Positions 42,247-50,789 of a stretch of DNA of 64,000 bases are shown here, in pieces. The notes beneath the pieces were generated by a model. It saw only the letters and a program-made list of their open reading frames with translations, had not been told where the DNA came from and did not search any database. Both the position numbers and the translations under genes were made by a program. The stretch comes from Arthrobacter sp. PGP41 (GTDB taxonomy: Bacteria; Actinomycetota; Actinomycetes; Actinomycetales; Micrococcaceae): the NCBI RefSeq assembly GCF_002953935.1, contig NZ_CP026514.1, positions 3,224,001-3,288,000 of the forward strand, read 5' to 3'. How positions within the stretch are numbered: the stretch's first letter is position 1; each line of letters starts with the position of its first letter.

Positions 42247-43263
42247 CTAGATCCACCTGTTGTGGCGGAAGGTCCAGTAGAGCGCCAGCCCCATGGCAAT
42301 CATCAGGCCGAGGGCAAACGGGTAGCCAAACACCCACTCGAGCTCCGGCATGGAACGGAAGTTCATGCCATAAATGGTTCCCACCAGCGTGGGCGCAAAC
42401 AGGATGGCCGCCCAGGAGGAAATCCGCTTGACCTGCTCGCTCTGGGCAATGCTGGATTCGGTGAGGCGGCGCATCTCGTCATTCTGCCGCTGGGCCACCA
42501 GCGCGGCGTTCACGGCCAGCGCGTTCTGCAGCAGCACACGGAAGGATGCCACGCGTTCATTGAGCCGGAGCACGTGGTCCAGCACGTCGCGGAAGTGGTC
42601 CTGGAGTTCCGGATCGGGCTCCCGCTCCGGCGTCCCGGCCATCAGGACCTGGAGGATCCCTGCCAGCGGGCTGGTGGCGCGCTGGAACATGATGACCTGG
42701 CGGGAAAGCTCGTAAATGCGCCGGGAAACCTCCGGGTCCGCCCCGAAGAGGTCGTCCTCGATCTCGTCAATGTCGTTCTCGAGCCCCGCCGCCACGGGTT
42801 CGTACTCGTCCACCACCTGGTCCAGGATGCCGTAGAGGACCGCATCCGGGCCCAGGGCCAGGAAGTCCGGCATGGCTTCCATCCGGCGGCGCACCTTGGC
42901 CAGGTCCGGGGATTCGGCATGCCGGACGGTCACCACATAGTCGGCGCCGACAAAGACGTGGATCTCGCCGAAGTCCACCTTCTCCACGTCGTCCAGGTAG
43001 CGGGCCGGCCGCAGCACCAGGAAGACGCATTCGCCGTAATGCTCCAGTTTGGCTCGCTGGTGGCCGGCCAGGGCATCCTCGACGGCGAGCGCATTGAGGT
43101 CGAATTCCTCGGCCACCGACTGCAGTTCCCCGGGGTCCGGCCGGTAAAGGCCGATCCACGCCATCCCCTCGCGCTGGCGGAGCACAAAGTAGGTCTCGTC
43201 CAGGCTGGCGGGATCCTCCGTCCGCAGCCCGTCGACGTAGACGGCGTTGTCGATAATGGTCAC
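42247..43263 (-). CDS. corA: CorA-type magnesium/cobalt transporter
   Basis: This 338-residue protein has a large soluble N-terminal domain and two C-terminal membrane helices; the first ends with the pore signature YGMNF near residue 290. Acidic helices (LENDIDEIEDDLFGADPEVS) and LNERVASFRVLLQNALAVNA make up the long stalk helix. It would form a homopentameric divalent-cation channel. The GTG start has an excellent AGGAGG site. MenC starts downstream after 22 bp. Confidence 0.92.
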   Translation of the reverse strand: MTIIDNAVYVDGLRTEDPASLDETYFVLRQREGMAWIGLYRPDPGELQSVAEEFDLNALAVEDALAGHQRAKLEHYGECVFLVLRPARYLDDVEKVDFGEIHVFVGADYVVTVRHAESPDLAKVRRRMEAMPDFLALGPDAVLYGILDQVVDEYEPVAAGLENDIDEIEDDLFGADPEVSRRIYELSRQVIMFQRATSPLAGILQVLMAGTPEREPDPELQDHFRDVLDHVLRLNERVASFRVLLQNALAVNAALVAQRQNDEMRRLTESSIAQSEQVKRISSWAAILFAPTLVGTIYGMNFRSMPELEWVFGYPFALGLMIAMGLALYWTFRHNRWI

Positions 43264-43333
43264 GGCCGGCCTCCTGTGTCTAGGTGCGCTTCCGGCGGCT
43301 GCGCGCCGGTGCTGTCAACAAGCTTTCCTGCCG

Positions 43334-44956
43334 TCAGGCCGTCCCTGTTTCGCGGCGCCGCATCGCTGCCACGGCCACGGCGGCCGCGACCACGGCGATG
43401 GCCAGCATCCACCACGCTCCGCTCCAGTCCGTCGTCGAACCGCTGGGAACAGGGGTGTGGGTGAACGGCGAGAGGTCGCGGACGCTCTTGTCCAGGCCCA
43501 CCAGTCCGCCGAAGATGCCCATCACCACGCCGGCCCCGAGGAGGGCCCAGCCCCCGGCGATGGTCGCGGCCGGCCAGATGACGAACACCAGCGCGGGGAC
43601 GGCCAGGTAGATCAGTGCCGCCGGCAGCTGGGCCGCCGCGGTCTCCCATACGGCCTGCCCTTCCACGGATGTGTCGCCGGCCGCGGCCAGGGAAGCCCAG
43701 GCACCGAGGGCTGTCAGGGACAGGACCAGTACCACCGAGGCCATGCCCAGCAGGAGGTAGCTGGCCAGCCAATGCACGCGGCTGATGGGGGCGGCGAGCA
43801 GGAGTTCCGCCGTGCCGCCGGCCTCCTCCTGCCTCAGTCGCAGGACCGCCTGCAACCCGCAGGCGGCGGCCAGGATGCCGGCGATCGAGAACATCGCCGA
43901 GATCATCAGCTGGGTCAGTGACACACCCTGGGTTTGGAGGATGGCGCGCAGCGCAACAGTGATGTTGCTGCCGGCGGTCTCCGTTGACGCAATCGCCCTG
44001 CCCAGCGAACCGGCCAGCAGCCCCATGGTCAGCCCGCCGACGCCCCAGCCGGTGATCGAGCCAGCCTGCAGCCGGAGGGCAAGGGCGGTGGGGCTGCGCA
44101 GGCCGGGCCGGGCCGCCATCCGGCCGGGCAGCGCACCAAACACGCTCGCGCCGCTGTCCCGCCGTTCCAGGAGGACCCACGCCACGCCACCGGAGAAGAC
44201 GGCCAGCCCCAGCGGCAGGAGCAGCGGCCACCAGCGGCCGCCGGTGAAGGCGAACGTCTGCTGGCCCCATCCGATCGGGGAGAACCAGCTGGCCGTTCCG
44301 GCGGTCATGGGGAGCCCGTCGGCGCTCGGCGTGCCGCCGGCATCGCCGATGCCCCGCAGGAGGTAGGCCAGCACAACCAAGGAAGCCGCGTAGCCGTTTG
44401 CGCCGCGGGAGGTCCCCATCAGCTGGGCGACGAAGAGCCCCACGCCCAAAAACGCGAGCCCGACGGCGCCTACGGAGGCTCCCGCCAGCAACGAACCGTC
44501 ACGATCCAGCCCCGCCGCCAAGAATCCGCCGAACACCGCGAGCGCGACCAGGACATTGGCGCTGATGCCATGCATGACCGTGGCCACGGCAGGGGTCAGG
44601 CGACCGGCCGGGGTGGCTGCGATCAGCTCGGCGCTCCCGGTCTCCTCATCGGCCCGCGAGTGGCGCACGGCCAGGAAGGTGCTCATCAGGCCTGCCAGCA
44701 GCGCCAGGAAGGCGTAGATCAGGAAGAACATGAAGCCGCCAAGGCTTGCGTCGCGCGGCAGGCCGCGGAGCATGAGAATGGCCGGGGTGGCGATGGCCAC
44801 CTGGAGGATCTCCGCCCGGCTGGACTCCTCGCCGTAGGTCTGTTGGATGGCGGAAGCAGCGAACAGCGTGAGGGCGCCCATGCCCAGCACCCAGGTGACC
44901 AGCTGCCAGCGGTCACGCCGCAGCCGCTGGCCCCACAGGATCCGGAGTTCGCGCAT
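43334..44956 (-). CDS. ABC-2 type exporter permease, fused halves
   Basis: This 540-residue membrane protein has about 12 hydrophobic segments in two related halves, each with a cytoplasmic segment of the EETGSAELIAATPAGRL / EEAGGTAELLLAAPISRV type. This duplicated layout is known in actinobacterial antibiotic or peptide exporters. It follows the ATPase gene by one base from the ATG at 44956; a GTG at 44965 that overlaps the ATPase stop is an alternative. The substrate is unknown. Confidence 0.83.
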   Translation of the reverse strand: MRELRILWGQRLRRDRWQLVTWVLGMGALTLFAASAIQQTYGEESSRAEILQVAIATPAILMLRGLPRDASLGGFMFFLIYAFLALLAGLMSTFLAVRHSRADEETGSAELIAATPAGRLTPAVATVMHGISANVLVALAVFGGFLAAGLDRDGSLLAGASVGAVGLAFLGVGLFVAQLMGTSRGANGYAASLVVLAYLLRGIGDAGGTPSADGLPMTAGTASWFSPIGWGQQTFAFTGGRWWPLLLPLGLAVFSGGVAWVLLERRDSGASVFGALPGRMAARPGLRSPTALALRLQAGSITGWGVGGLTMGLLAGSLGRAIASTETAGSNITVALRAILQTQGVSLTQLMISAMFSIAGILAAACGLQAVLRLRQEEAGGTAELLLAAPISRVHWLASYLLLGMASVVLVLSLTALGAWASLAAAGDTSVEGQAVWETAAAQLPAALIYLAVPALVFVIWPAATIAGGWALLGAGVVMGIFGGLVGLDKSVRDLSPFTHTPVPSGSTTDWSGAWWMLAIAVVAAAVAVAAMRRRETGTA

Positions 44957-44957
44957 G

Positions 44958-45953
44958 TCAGCCACGGCCCCTCTCGCCAAGCAGGTGCCGCCGCCGGGCG
45001 TGCTCAGGGTGCTCTCCCCGTGCTTCAACTCCCTCCCCGCCGGCCCCCACCGAGGTGTCACCATAGTGGCGCAGGAACAGCTCCTCCAGGGACGGCGGCG
45101 TGATGATCAGCCCCTGGACCCCCAGTGCGCCAAGGAGCGGAAGCACCTCGGCGATCCGGTCGGAATCGGCACCAAACTTAACCCTGCCGCCGTCGGCCGT
45201 CAGGTCATGGACAACGCCCAGCTGGGCCAAGGAACCGGTGTCCACGCCGTCCGCGGCGAAGGAAACCTCGGACCGGGTCAGGTGGCGCAGCGACTCCAGC
45301 GTCCCGCCGTCCACCACCCTGCCGGAGCGGATGATGCTGACGCGGCGGCAAAGCACTTCCACCTCGGACAGGATATGGCTGGACAGCAGCACTGTCGCTC
45401 CGCGGTCGACGGCGGCCAGTACCTCCCGCCGGAAAACGGCCTCCATGAGCGGGTCAAGGCCGCTCGTGGGCTCGTCGAGGAGGTACAGCTCGGCGTCCGT
45501 GGCCAGGGCAGCAATCAGTGCAACCTTCTGCCGGTTGCCCTTGGAGTAGGCGCGGCCCTTCTTGCCGGGATCGAAGTCGAGAGCTTCACAAAGGCGGTCC
45601 TTGCGCTGCCGGTAGCCGCGGGCGTCGGTGGTGCCGCCGCGGAGGCGTGAGAGGAGGTCGATGGTCTCGCCGCCCGACAGGTTGGGCCAGAGCCGAATGT
45701 CGCCGGGAACGTACGCGAGGCGGCGGTGCAGCTCTACCGACTGTGTCCACGGATCGAGGCCCAGGACGGTAGCGGTGCCGGACGTGGCCTTGGCCAGGCC
45801 CAGCAGGACGCGGAGGGTGGTTGACTTGCCCGCACCGTTGGGGCCAAGGAACCCGTGGATCTCGCCGCGCTGGACCTCCAGATCGAGTCCGTCGAGGGCC
45901 CGCACCCGGCCAAAATGCTTGTGCAATTCAACAGTCTGGATGATGGACTCCAT
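44958..45953 (-). CDS. ABC exporter ATP-binding protein
   Basis: This 331-residue ATPase of the DrrA/CcmA group has Walker A GPNGAGKST near residue 40, the signature-region YSKGNRQKVALIAAL, and Walker B LYLLDEPTSGLDP, followed by the switch SSHILSEVEVLCRR. About 100 extra C-terminal residues are family-typical. It is divergent from the ArsR gene, and the operator palindrome in the 105-bp gap could control both directions. Confidence 0.9.
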   Translation of the reverse strand: MESIIQTVELHKHFGRVRALDGLDLEVQRGEIHGFLGPNGAGKSTTLRVLLGLAKATSGTATVLGLDPWTQSVELHRRLAYVPGDIRLWPNLSGGETIDLLSRLRGGTTDARGYRQRKDRLCEALDFDPGKKGRAYSKGNRQKVALIAALATDAELYLLDEPTSGLDPLMEAVFRREVLAAVDRGATVLLSSHILSEVEVLCRRVSIIRSGRVVDGGTLESLRHLTRSEVSFAADGVDTGSLAQLGVVHDLTADGGRVKFGADSDRIAEVLPLLGALGVQGLIITPPSLEELFLRHYGDTSVGAGGEGVEARGEHPEHARRRHLLGERGRG

Positions 45954-46031
45954 ATTCCGGACACTACTCAGATTCACCCGTTTGTGAAGGGCCGAAAGTC
46001 GGTCCGCGGGTGCCGGGCAGCCTAGCAATGC

Positions 46032-46058
46032 ATATCCATATGGATATATAATTACGGC
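46032..46058 (+). promoter_or_regulatory. arsR promoter with overlapping palindromic operator
   Basis: ATATCCATATGGATAT at 46032-46047 is a perfect 16-bp palindrome. It overlaps a consensus TATAAT at 46047-46052 that precedes the ATG by six bases. The geometry fits autorepression by the ArsR protein. Confidence 0.7.
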
Positions 46059-46400
46059 ATGGCACGGGCGGCAACAACGGCGGATGCGTTCAACGCGGTG
46101 GCGGAACCCCGCCGGCGCGAAATCCTGGACGCCCTGGCCGGCGGCGAACGGCCGGTCGGCGAGCTTGTTGACCTGCTCGGCCTGGCCCAGCCGCACGTGT
46201 CCCGGCACCTGCGGGTCCTGCGCGAAGTGGGCGCCGTCGTGGTCCGCGACGAAGGGCGGCAGCGGCTGTACCGGCTGGACCCGCAGGCACTGAGGCCAAT
46301 CCACGACTGGGTTTCGGGTTACCAGCACCTCTGGAACGAGCGCTTCGAGCTGCTCGAAGACGTTCTTGGGGACCTTCAACAGGAAGACACGCAAGATTAG
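46059..46400 (+). CDS. ArsR family transcriptional regulator
   Basis: This 113-residue winged-helix protein has the pattern AVAEPRRREILDALAGG, VGELVDLLGLAQPHVSRHLRVLREVG and VVRDEGRQRLYRL. It lacks the Cys metal-site motif of metal sensors. Together with the AHSA1 gene that starts 11 bases downstream it forms the common ArsR-SRPBCC pair. The divergent ABC exporter may share its operator. The start is supported by a leaderless-style -10. Confidence 0.92.
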   Translation: MARAATTADAFNAVAEPRRREILDALAGGERPVGELVDLLGLAQPHVSRHLRVLREVGAVVVRDEGRQRLYRLDPQALRPIHDWVSGYQHLWNERFELLEDVLGDLQQEDTQD

Positions 46401-46411
46401 GGAGCAGGGCA

Positions 46412-46912
46412 ATGGCACCAACAAACACCTTGGACATCAGCTTTCCCACCGACGAGGAAATCCTCATCACGCGCACGGTCAACGCACCACGGCATCTCGT
46501 CTACAGGGCCTGGACCACGTCGGAATTGGTCAGGAGGTGGTGGCCGGGCCGGCGCGGCGAAATGACGGTGGCGGACATGGACTTCAGGGTAGGCGGGGCC
46601 TGGCGGTACGTCATGGTGGCGCACGGGGAATTCGAGGTGGCCTTCCACGGGACGTACCGGGAGATCGTCCCGAACGAGCGGATCGTCCACACCGAGGTGA
46701 TGGAGACCCCGGGCGCGCTGCCGGACAGTGAGGAGGGTGCGGTGGTCAACACGGTCACCTTCGAGGAGGCCGACGGCGGCGCCACCGTGGTGCGCATCCG
46801 CACCAACGCCGGCAGCAAGGAAGTCCGGGACAGGATCGCGAAGTCCGGCATGGAGGGCGGCGTGCGCGAGCAGTTCGAGATCATCGAGGAGCTGGCGGCT
46901 GCGCTGGGCTGA
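46412..46912 (+). CDS. SRPBCC/AHSA1 domain protein
   Basis: This 166-residue protein has the Aha1-like pattern: ITRTVNAPRHLVYRAWTTSELVRRWW, FRVGGAWRYVM, FHGTYREIVPNERIVHTEV and a final amphipathic helix with EGGVREQFEIIEELAAAL. It follows the ArsR gene in one operon. The family binds hydrophobic ligands; the exact ligand is unknown. A family B palindrome begins 16 bases after the stop. Confidence 0.9.
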   Translation: MAPTNTLDISFPTDEEILITRTVNAPRHLVYRAWTTSELVRRWWPGRRGEMTVADMDFRVGGAWRYVMVAHGEFEVAFHGTYREIVPNERIVHTEVMETPGALPDSEEGAVVNTVTFEEADGGATVVRIRTNAGSKEVRDRIAKSGMEGGVREQFEIIEELAAALG

Positions 46913-46927
46913 CCTCCCACCCGCACT

Positions 46928-46993
46928 CCCAACTAGGTAGCGCTAAGTGTCGTTCTGGAGGGTCAAAACGACACTTGGCGCTACCTACTTGGG
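46928..46993. repeat. Family B palindromic element, copy 2
   Basis: The 32-base arms at 46928-46959 and 46962-46993 pair with four mismatches around two bases. It matches the copies at 12352 and 48760. It lies between the AHSA1 and chrB genes, 27 bases before the chrB operator. Confidence 0.85.
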
Positions 46994-47019
46994 AGGGAGG
47001 CAACCCGCACTCCTGATCC

Positions 47020-47044
47020 TGTAACAGTTGTTACACTTCATGGT
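47020..47044 (+). promoter_or_regulatory. chrB promoter-operator
   Basis: TGTAACA (47020-47026) and TGTTACA (47029-47035) form a perfect 7-bp inverted repeat that overlaps a -10-like TACACT (47032-47037), seven bases before the GTG. A repressor here, perhaps ChrB itself, would block transcription. Confidence 0.55.
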
Positions 47045-47587
47045 GTGACTTCCCTTGAACAGGTGCCCTGGCTGGTGATGCTCGTGCAGGTGCCCTCGGA
47101 GCCTTCGCGGCACCGGGTGGCGGTCTGGCGTGAGCTCCGGCGCTTCGGCGCGGTCCCCGTCGGGCAGGGCGCCTGGACGGCGCCCGACGTGCCGGCCTGC
47201 CGCGAGGGTGCGAAGAAGGCCAAGGAGCTGGCCGGCGCCGGAAACGGCGAAGTGCTCCTGCTCACCACCGCGCCGGCCGACGACGACGCCGCCAGGCTGC
47301 GTGAACTCTTCACTGCTGCACGCGCGGAGGAGTGGGCGGAATTCGTTGCCGACTGCGGCAAGTTCACCGACGAAATCGCGAAGGAAATCGCCAAGCGGAA
47401 ATTCACGCTGGCCGAGCTTGAGGAGGAGGAGCAGAGCCTGGACCGGCTGCGCCGCTGGTTCCGCGCCCTCCGGACCAAGGACGTCTTCGGCAGCCCGGCT
47501 TCGGCGGGTGCCGAGCGGAAGCTCGGTGACTGCGCCGCCGCCCTGGACGGTTTTGCCGCCCTCGTCTACGGCGAGGTGCACTCGTGA
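47045..47587 (+). CDS. ChrB N-terminal domain protein
   Basis: This 180-residue protein resembles the N-terminal domain of chromate resistance protein ChrB: WLVMLVQVPSEPSRHRVAVWRELRRFGAV, a QGAWTAPD block, then a long helix with FVADCGKFTDEIAKEIAKRKF. The domain can sense chromate and regulate resistance genes. The MFS gene overlaps its stop by four bases (GTGA), so the pair is coupled. A palindromic operator lies directly upstream. No ChrA gene is present, so the stress handled may be different. Confidence 0.85.
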   Translation: MTSLEQVPWLVMLVQVPSEPSRHRVAVWRELRRFGAVPVGQGAWTAPDVPACREGAKKAKELAGAGNGEVLLLTTAPADDDAARLRELFTAARAEEWAEFVADCGKFTDEIAKEIAKRKFTLAELEEEEQSLDRLRRWFRALRTKDVFGSPASAGAERKLGDCAAALDGFAALVYGEVHS

Positions 47588-48768
47588 CTGCCGCCCGCAC
47601 CGCTGCAGCCAAGGCCGCCAGCGTCTCCGCGCCCCTCTACGCCGCCGGGTTCGTGACGGCATTCGGTGCCCACAGCATCGCGGCGGGCCTGGGCGCGCAA
47701 AGCGGGAACATCGGCCTGACGCTGCTTAACTTGGGCATCCTCCTCGCCCTGTACGACGTTTCCGAGGTCTTCCTCAAGCCGGTCTTCGGCGCCCTGAGCG
47801 ACAGGATCGGCGCCAAACCCGTCATCGTCGGCGGGCTGCTCGCTTTTGCCGCACTGTCCCTGATCGGGCTCTGGGCGGCGGACCCGCTGATGCTGGCCCT
47901 GGCGCGGCTCGGCCAGGGCGCAGCGGCATCCGCGTTCTCGCCGGCATCCTCCGCCATGGTGGCCCGGCTGGCACGCGGCGGGAATGCGGGCACGTATTTC
48001 GGCAGGTACGGGTCATGGAAAAGCCTGGGCTACATCATCGGGCCGCTGCTGGGCGCGGGCCTGATCTGGGCCGGCGGCTTCGCCCTGCTTTTCGGCACCC
48101 TGTCCGTCCTCGCGGCAGCCACGGCAGCGTGGGTCCTGCTGGCTGTGCCGCACTTGGAACCCCTCCCCCGCCAGCGCTACACCGTGCTGGACCTCGCACG
48201 GCAGGTTGGCGAGCGGCGCTTCCTCGTGCCCACGCTGGTCCTGGCGGCATCGACGGCGGCGCTCGGAGCCGCCGTCGGATTCCTCCCCGCGCTGGCCACG
48301 AGGCACGGCCTGGACGCCGTCGCCGGCACCGCCGCGGTCAGCCTCCTGGCGCTCGGCTCCGTCCTGACCCAGCCGCGGATCGGCCGGCTGCGGGACCGGA
48401 ACCGCATCACGGACAACAAGGGCACGACGGCGGGACTCCTCCTCATCGCGGCAGGCGTCGGCGTGCTCGCGGCCGCCCCGGGCCCGGTCACCATCTTCCT
48501 TGCCGCTGCAGCAATCGGAGTCGGCGTGGGCGCGGCAACCCCGCTGGCTTTCGCGCACCTCGCGGACACCACCCCGCCCGAGCGCATGGGCCGCACCATG
48601 GGCTCTGCCGAACTGGGGCGCGAACTCGGCGACGCCGGCGGGCCGCTGCTGGTAGGCGGCGTGGCCACGCTGACCGCCCTGCCCTTCGGACTCGGGGCCC
48701 TCGCGCTGTTGATTGCAGCGGCCAGCTTCCCCAGCCTCGCCCCGGCCAGCCCGCCCCGGCCCAACTAG
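47584..48768 (+). CDS. MFS transporter coupled to ChrB
   Basis: This 394-residue, 12-helix protein has the MFS loop 2-3 motif FGALSDRIGAKPV and the second-half counterpart in PRIGRLRDRNRITDN. It overlaps the ChrB gene by GTGA, and such ChrB-MFS pairs recur in actinobacteria, suggesting toxic-anion efflux (inference). The last two residues and the stop (Pro-Asn-TAG) are encoded by the left arm of a family B palindrome, so the native C-terminus may have been replaced. Confidence 0.88.
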   Translation: MTAARTAAAKAASVSAPLYAAGFVTAFGAHSIAAGLGAQSGNIGLTLLNLGILLALYDVSEVFLKPVFGALSDRIGAKPVIVGGLLAFAALSLIGLWAADPLMLALARLGQGAAASAFSPASSAMVARLARGGNAGTYFGRYGSWKSLGYIIGPLLGAGLIWAGGFALLFGTLSVLAAATAAWVLLAVPHLEPLPRQRYTVLDLARQVGERRFLVPTLVLAASTAALGAAVGFLPALATRHGLDAVAGTAAVSLLALGSVLTQPRIGRLRDRNRITDNKGTTAGLLLIAAGVGVLAAAPGPVTIFLAAAAIGVGVGAATPLAFAHLADTTPPERMGRTMGSAELGRELGDAGGPLLVGGVATLTALPFGLGALALLIAAASFPSLAPASPPRPN

Positions 48769-48825
48769 GTAGCGCCAAGTGTCGTTATGAGCCTCCAAAA
48801 CGACACTTGGCGCTACCTAGTTGGG
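48760..48825. repeat. Family B palindromic element, copy 3
   Basis: Arms 48760-48791 and 48794-48825 are each 32 bases, with two bases between. The TAG stop of the MFS gene is at 48766-48768 inside the left arm. The PAP2 gene starts 39 bases downstream. Confidence 0.88.
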
Positions 48826-48864
48826 TGAAGCGGGCTCCCAGCTTTCTGTGACACCCTTAAACCG

Positions 48865-49770
48865 ATGACTTACCAACGGCAGACACCCAGCAGGACAGCA
48901 GCCCGACCCGCACCGGGGTCGGGCTTCCTGTTCGTGTTTGCCACCCTGGCCTGCGTGGCCGGACTCATCGCCACCTACTACTACTTCGTGCAGACCACCA
49001 CCGGCCAGTTCATTGATGAGTCGGCGCTGGTGGAGGCCGTGGGCATCCACGGACCGGCGGGCAAGGCGAGCACAAGGTTCCTGGACCTGCTGCCAACCAT
49101 CTCACTGGTGATGGCCGCCGTCGTGGTGTTGTTTGTCACGGTGATCCGGAAGCACTGGACGGAGGCCGGGATCGCCGTGGCCGCGTGCGTCGGGGCAAAC
49201 ATCGCCACCCAGGTGCTGAAGGACCTGCTCCCGGCCCGCCCGGACAAGGGTGTGGTGACTCTGGAGCTGAACTCGCTGCCGTCCGGGCACACCACGCTGG
49301 CGGCATCGGCTGCGGCCGCGGTCTTCCTGATGGCCTCCCCCCGGTGGCGCCCGATGGCCGGCTTCGTGGGCGGCACGTTCGCCATTGCGTCCGGGGTCTC
49401 CACACTGATCAACCAGTGGCACCGGCCTGCGGATGTGGTGGCGGCGTTCCTGCTGGTGGGCGCGTTTATGATTCCGGCGGGCTGGCTCATCATCCGGCGC
49501 GGGTCCTGGAATGAGTGGGACGGGTTCGGCAGGCACATCGGCTCGGCACGGCTCTGGCTGACGCTGCCGGTTGCGATCGGGCTGGTATCCGCGGCCGTGG
49601 CGCTGTACTCGCTGGCCCGCATCGCGCCCGGCCCTTGGCAGGAGGCCAGCACCACGAACTATTTCTGGGCGGGGATCGCGCTGATCGTGATCGCCGGGTA
49701 CCTGGCCACCGTCGCCACCACCTCACTGTTCGCATTTGCCGCACGACGGCGGGACTCACCAGGGCGCTGA
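48865..49770 (+). CDS. PAP2 family phosphatase, membrane-bound
   Basis: This 301-residue protein has about seven hydrophobic segments. The three phosphatase motifs are visible: KDLLPARP near residue 125, LPSGHTT near 143, and the final HRPADVVAA near 190. Substrates of the family are lipid phosphates such as undecaprenyl diphosphate or phosphatidate. The protein carries a short basic cytoplasmic N-terminus (MTYQRQTPSRTAARP). It is a single-gene unit. Confidence 0.9.
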   Translation: MTYQRQTPSRTAARPAPGSGFLFVFATLACVAGLIATYYYFVQTTTGQFIDESALVEAVGIHGPAGKASTRFLDLLPTISLVMAAVVVLFVTVIRKHWTEAGIAVAACVGANIATQVLKDLLPARPDKGVVTLELNSLPSGHTTLAASAAAAVFLMASPRWRPMAGFVGGTFAIASGVSTLINQWHRPADVVAAFLLVGAFMIPAGWLIIRRGSWNEWDGFGRHIGSARLWLTLPVAIGLVSAAVALYSLARIAPGPWQEASTTNYFWAGIALIVIAGYLATVATTSLFAFAARRRDSPGR

Positions 49771-50078
49771 CGGTCGCCTCTGACCCCGACTGAGTGAATG
49801 TTGACTGTTTCTTGAGGAATTTCCGGCCCCTTTTTTGATACAGCCCGGGAATACTTGCTGGTGCTTGGCCGGGGATTTCGACCACATTGGTGCTCTTCGA
49901 CCCGGCCCATCTGTCTCCTGGCGTCGTTTTGAAGTGGGCGCCGCCAGGTATCCCGCGTCCCGGCGCCGCCTGTCCCCCCACGGCGGCGCCGGGACTTCCA
50001 TCGGCTGGCGGCTTGCTGGGTGTGGTGCTGCCCAGCCGGGGTCAGGGATACTGTCGGTATGAACCGGGAGGCGCGGTC
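49771..50078. other. 308-bp gene-free region with a C-rich-loop hairpin
   Basis: There is no supported gene. A T-run (TTTTTT near 49833) may end the PAP2 transcript. GTCCCGGCGCCGCC at 49957-49970 and its perfect complement at 49982-49995 form a 14-bp stem whose 11-base loop holds six consecutive C residues. The start of the response regulator gene follows after about 80 bases with a GGGAGG ribosome site. Confidence 0.5.
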
Positions 50079-50789
50079 ATGAGGGTTCTGGTCGTCGACG
50101 ACGAAGTGGTGCTGGCCGAAACGGTTCGCCGCGGGCTGCGCAATGAGGGGTTCGTCGTGGACCTGGCCCACGACGGCGTCAGCGGCCTGCGGGCTGCGGT
50201 GGAGAACCCCTATGACGTGATCCTGCTGGACCTGATGCTGCCCCTGAAGAACGGCTACGACGTACTTAGGGGAATCCGGGAGCACCGGATCTGGACGCCG
50301 GTCCTGATGCTGACCGCAAAAGACGGTGAGTACGACCAGACCGACGCCTTCGATCTTGGCGCGGACGACTACCTTACCAAGCCCTTCAGCTTCCTGGTGC
50401 TGGTGGCGCGCATCCGGGCCCTGGCACGCCGGGGCGCCCCCGAGCGGCCTGTGGTCATCGCCCTCGGCAGCCTGAACCTGGATTCCGTAAGCCGCAGTGT
50501 CCACCGCGGAGACACCCCCATCGGACTCACCGCCAAGGAATACGCGCTGCTGTACTACCTGATGCGCAGGCACGATCAGGTGGTCTCCAAATCCGAAATC
50601 CTCCGCAACGTCTGGGGTTCCGACTTCGAGGGAGGCGGCAACGTCGTCGAGGTGTACATGGGCTACCTGAGGCGGAAAATCGATACGCCTTTCGGGCTGC
50701 ACACCCTGACCACCATCCGGGGAATGGGGTACATGCTCACCCCCGACCGCCCTGCCGCAGCGGTTTTCCCGGCGCCTTCAGGGGCGTGA
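50079..50789 (+). CDS. OmpR/PhoB family response regulator
   Basis: This 236-residue protein has a receiver domain (LVVDDEVVLAET, phosphoacceptor Asp in VILLDLMLPLKNG, TAKDGEYD, and Lys in DDYLTKPF) and a C-terminal winged helix (IGLTAKEYALLYYLMRR, VVEVYMGYLRRKID, TTIRGMGYML). The ATG at 50079 has GGGAGG upstream. Unusually, the kinase gene lies downstream on the opposite strand and overlaps its last 53 bases. Phased direct repeats upstream of the PepSY gene are candidate binding sites. Confidence 0.93.
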   Translation: MRVLVVDDEVVLAETVRRGLRNEGFVVDLAHDGVSGLRAAVENPYDVILLDLMLPLKNGYDVLRGIREHRIWTPVLMLTAKDGEYDQTDAFDLGADDYLTKPFSFLVLVARIRALARRGAPERPVVIALGSLNLDSVSRSVHRGDTPIGLTAKEYALLYYLMRRHDQVVSKSEILRNVWGSDFEGGGNVVEVYMGYLRRKIDTPFGLHTLTTIRGMGYMLTPDRPAAAVFPAPSGA

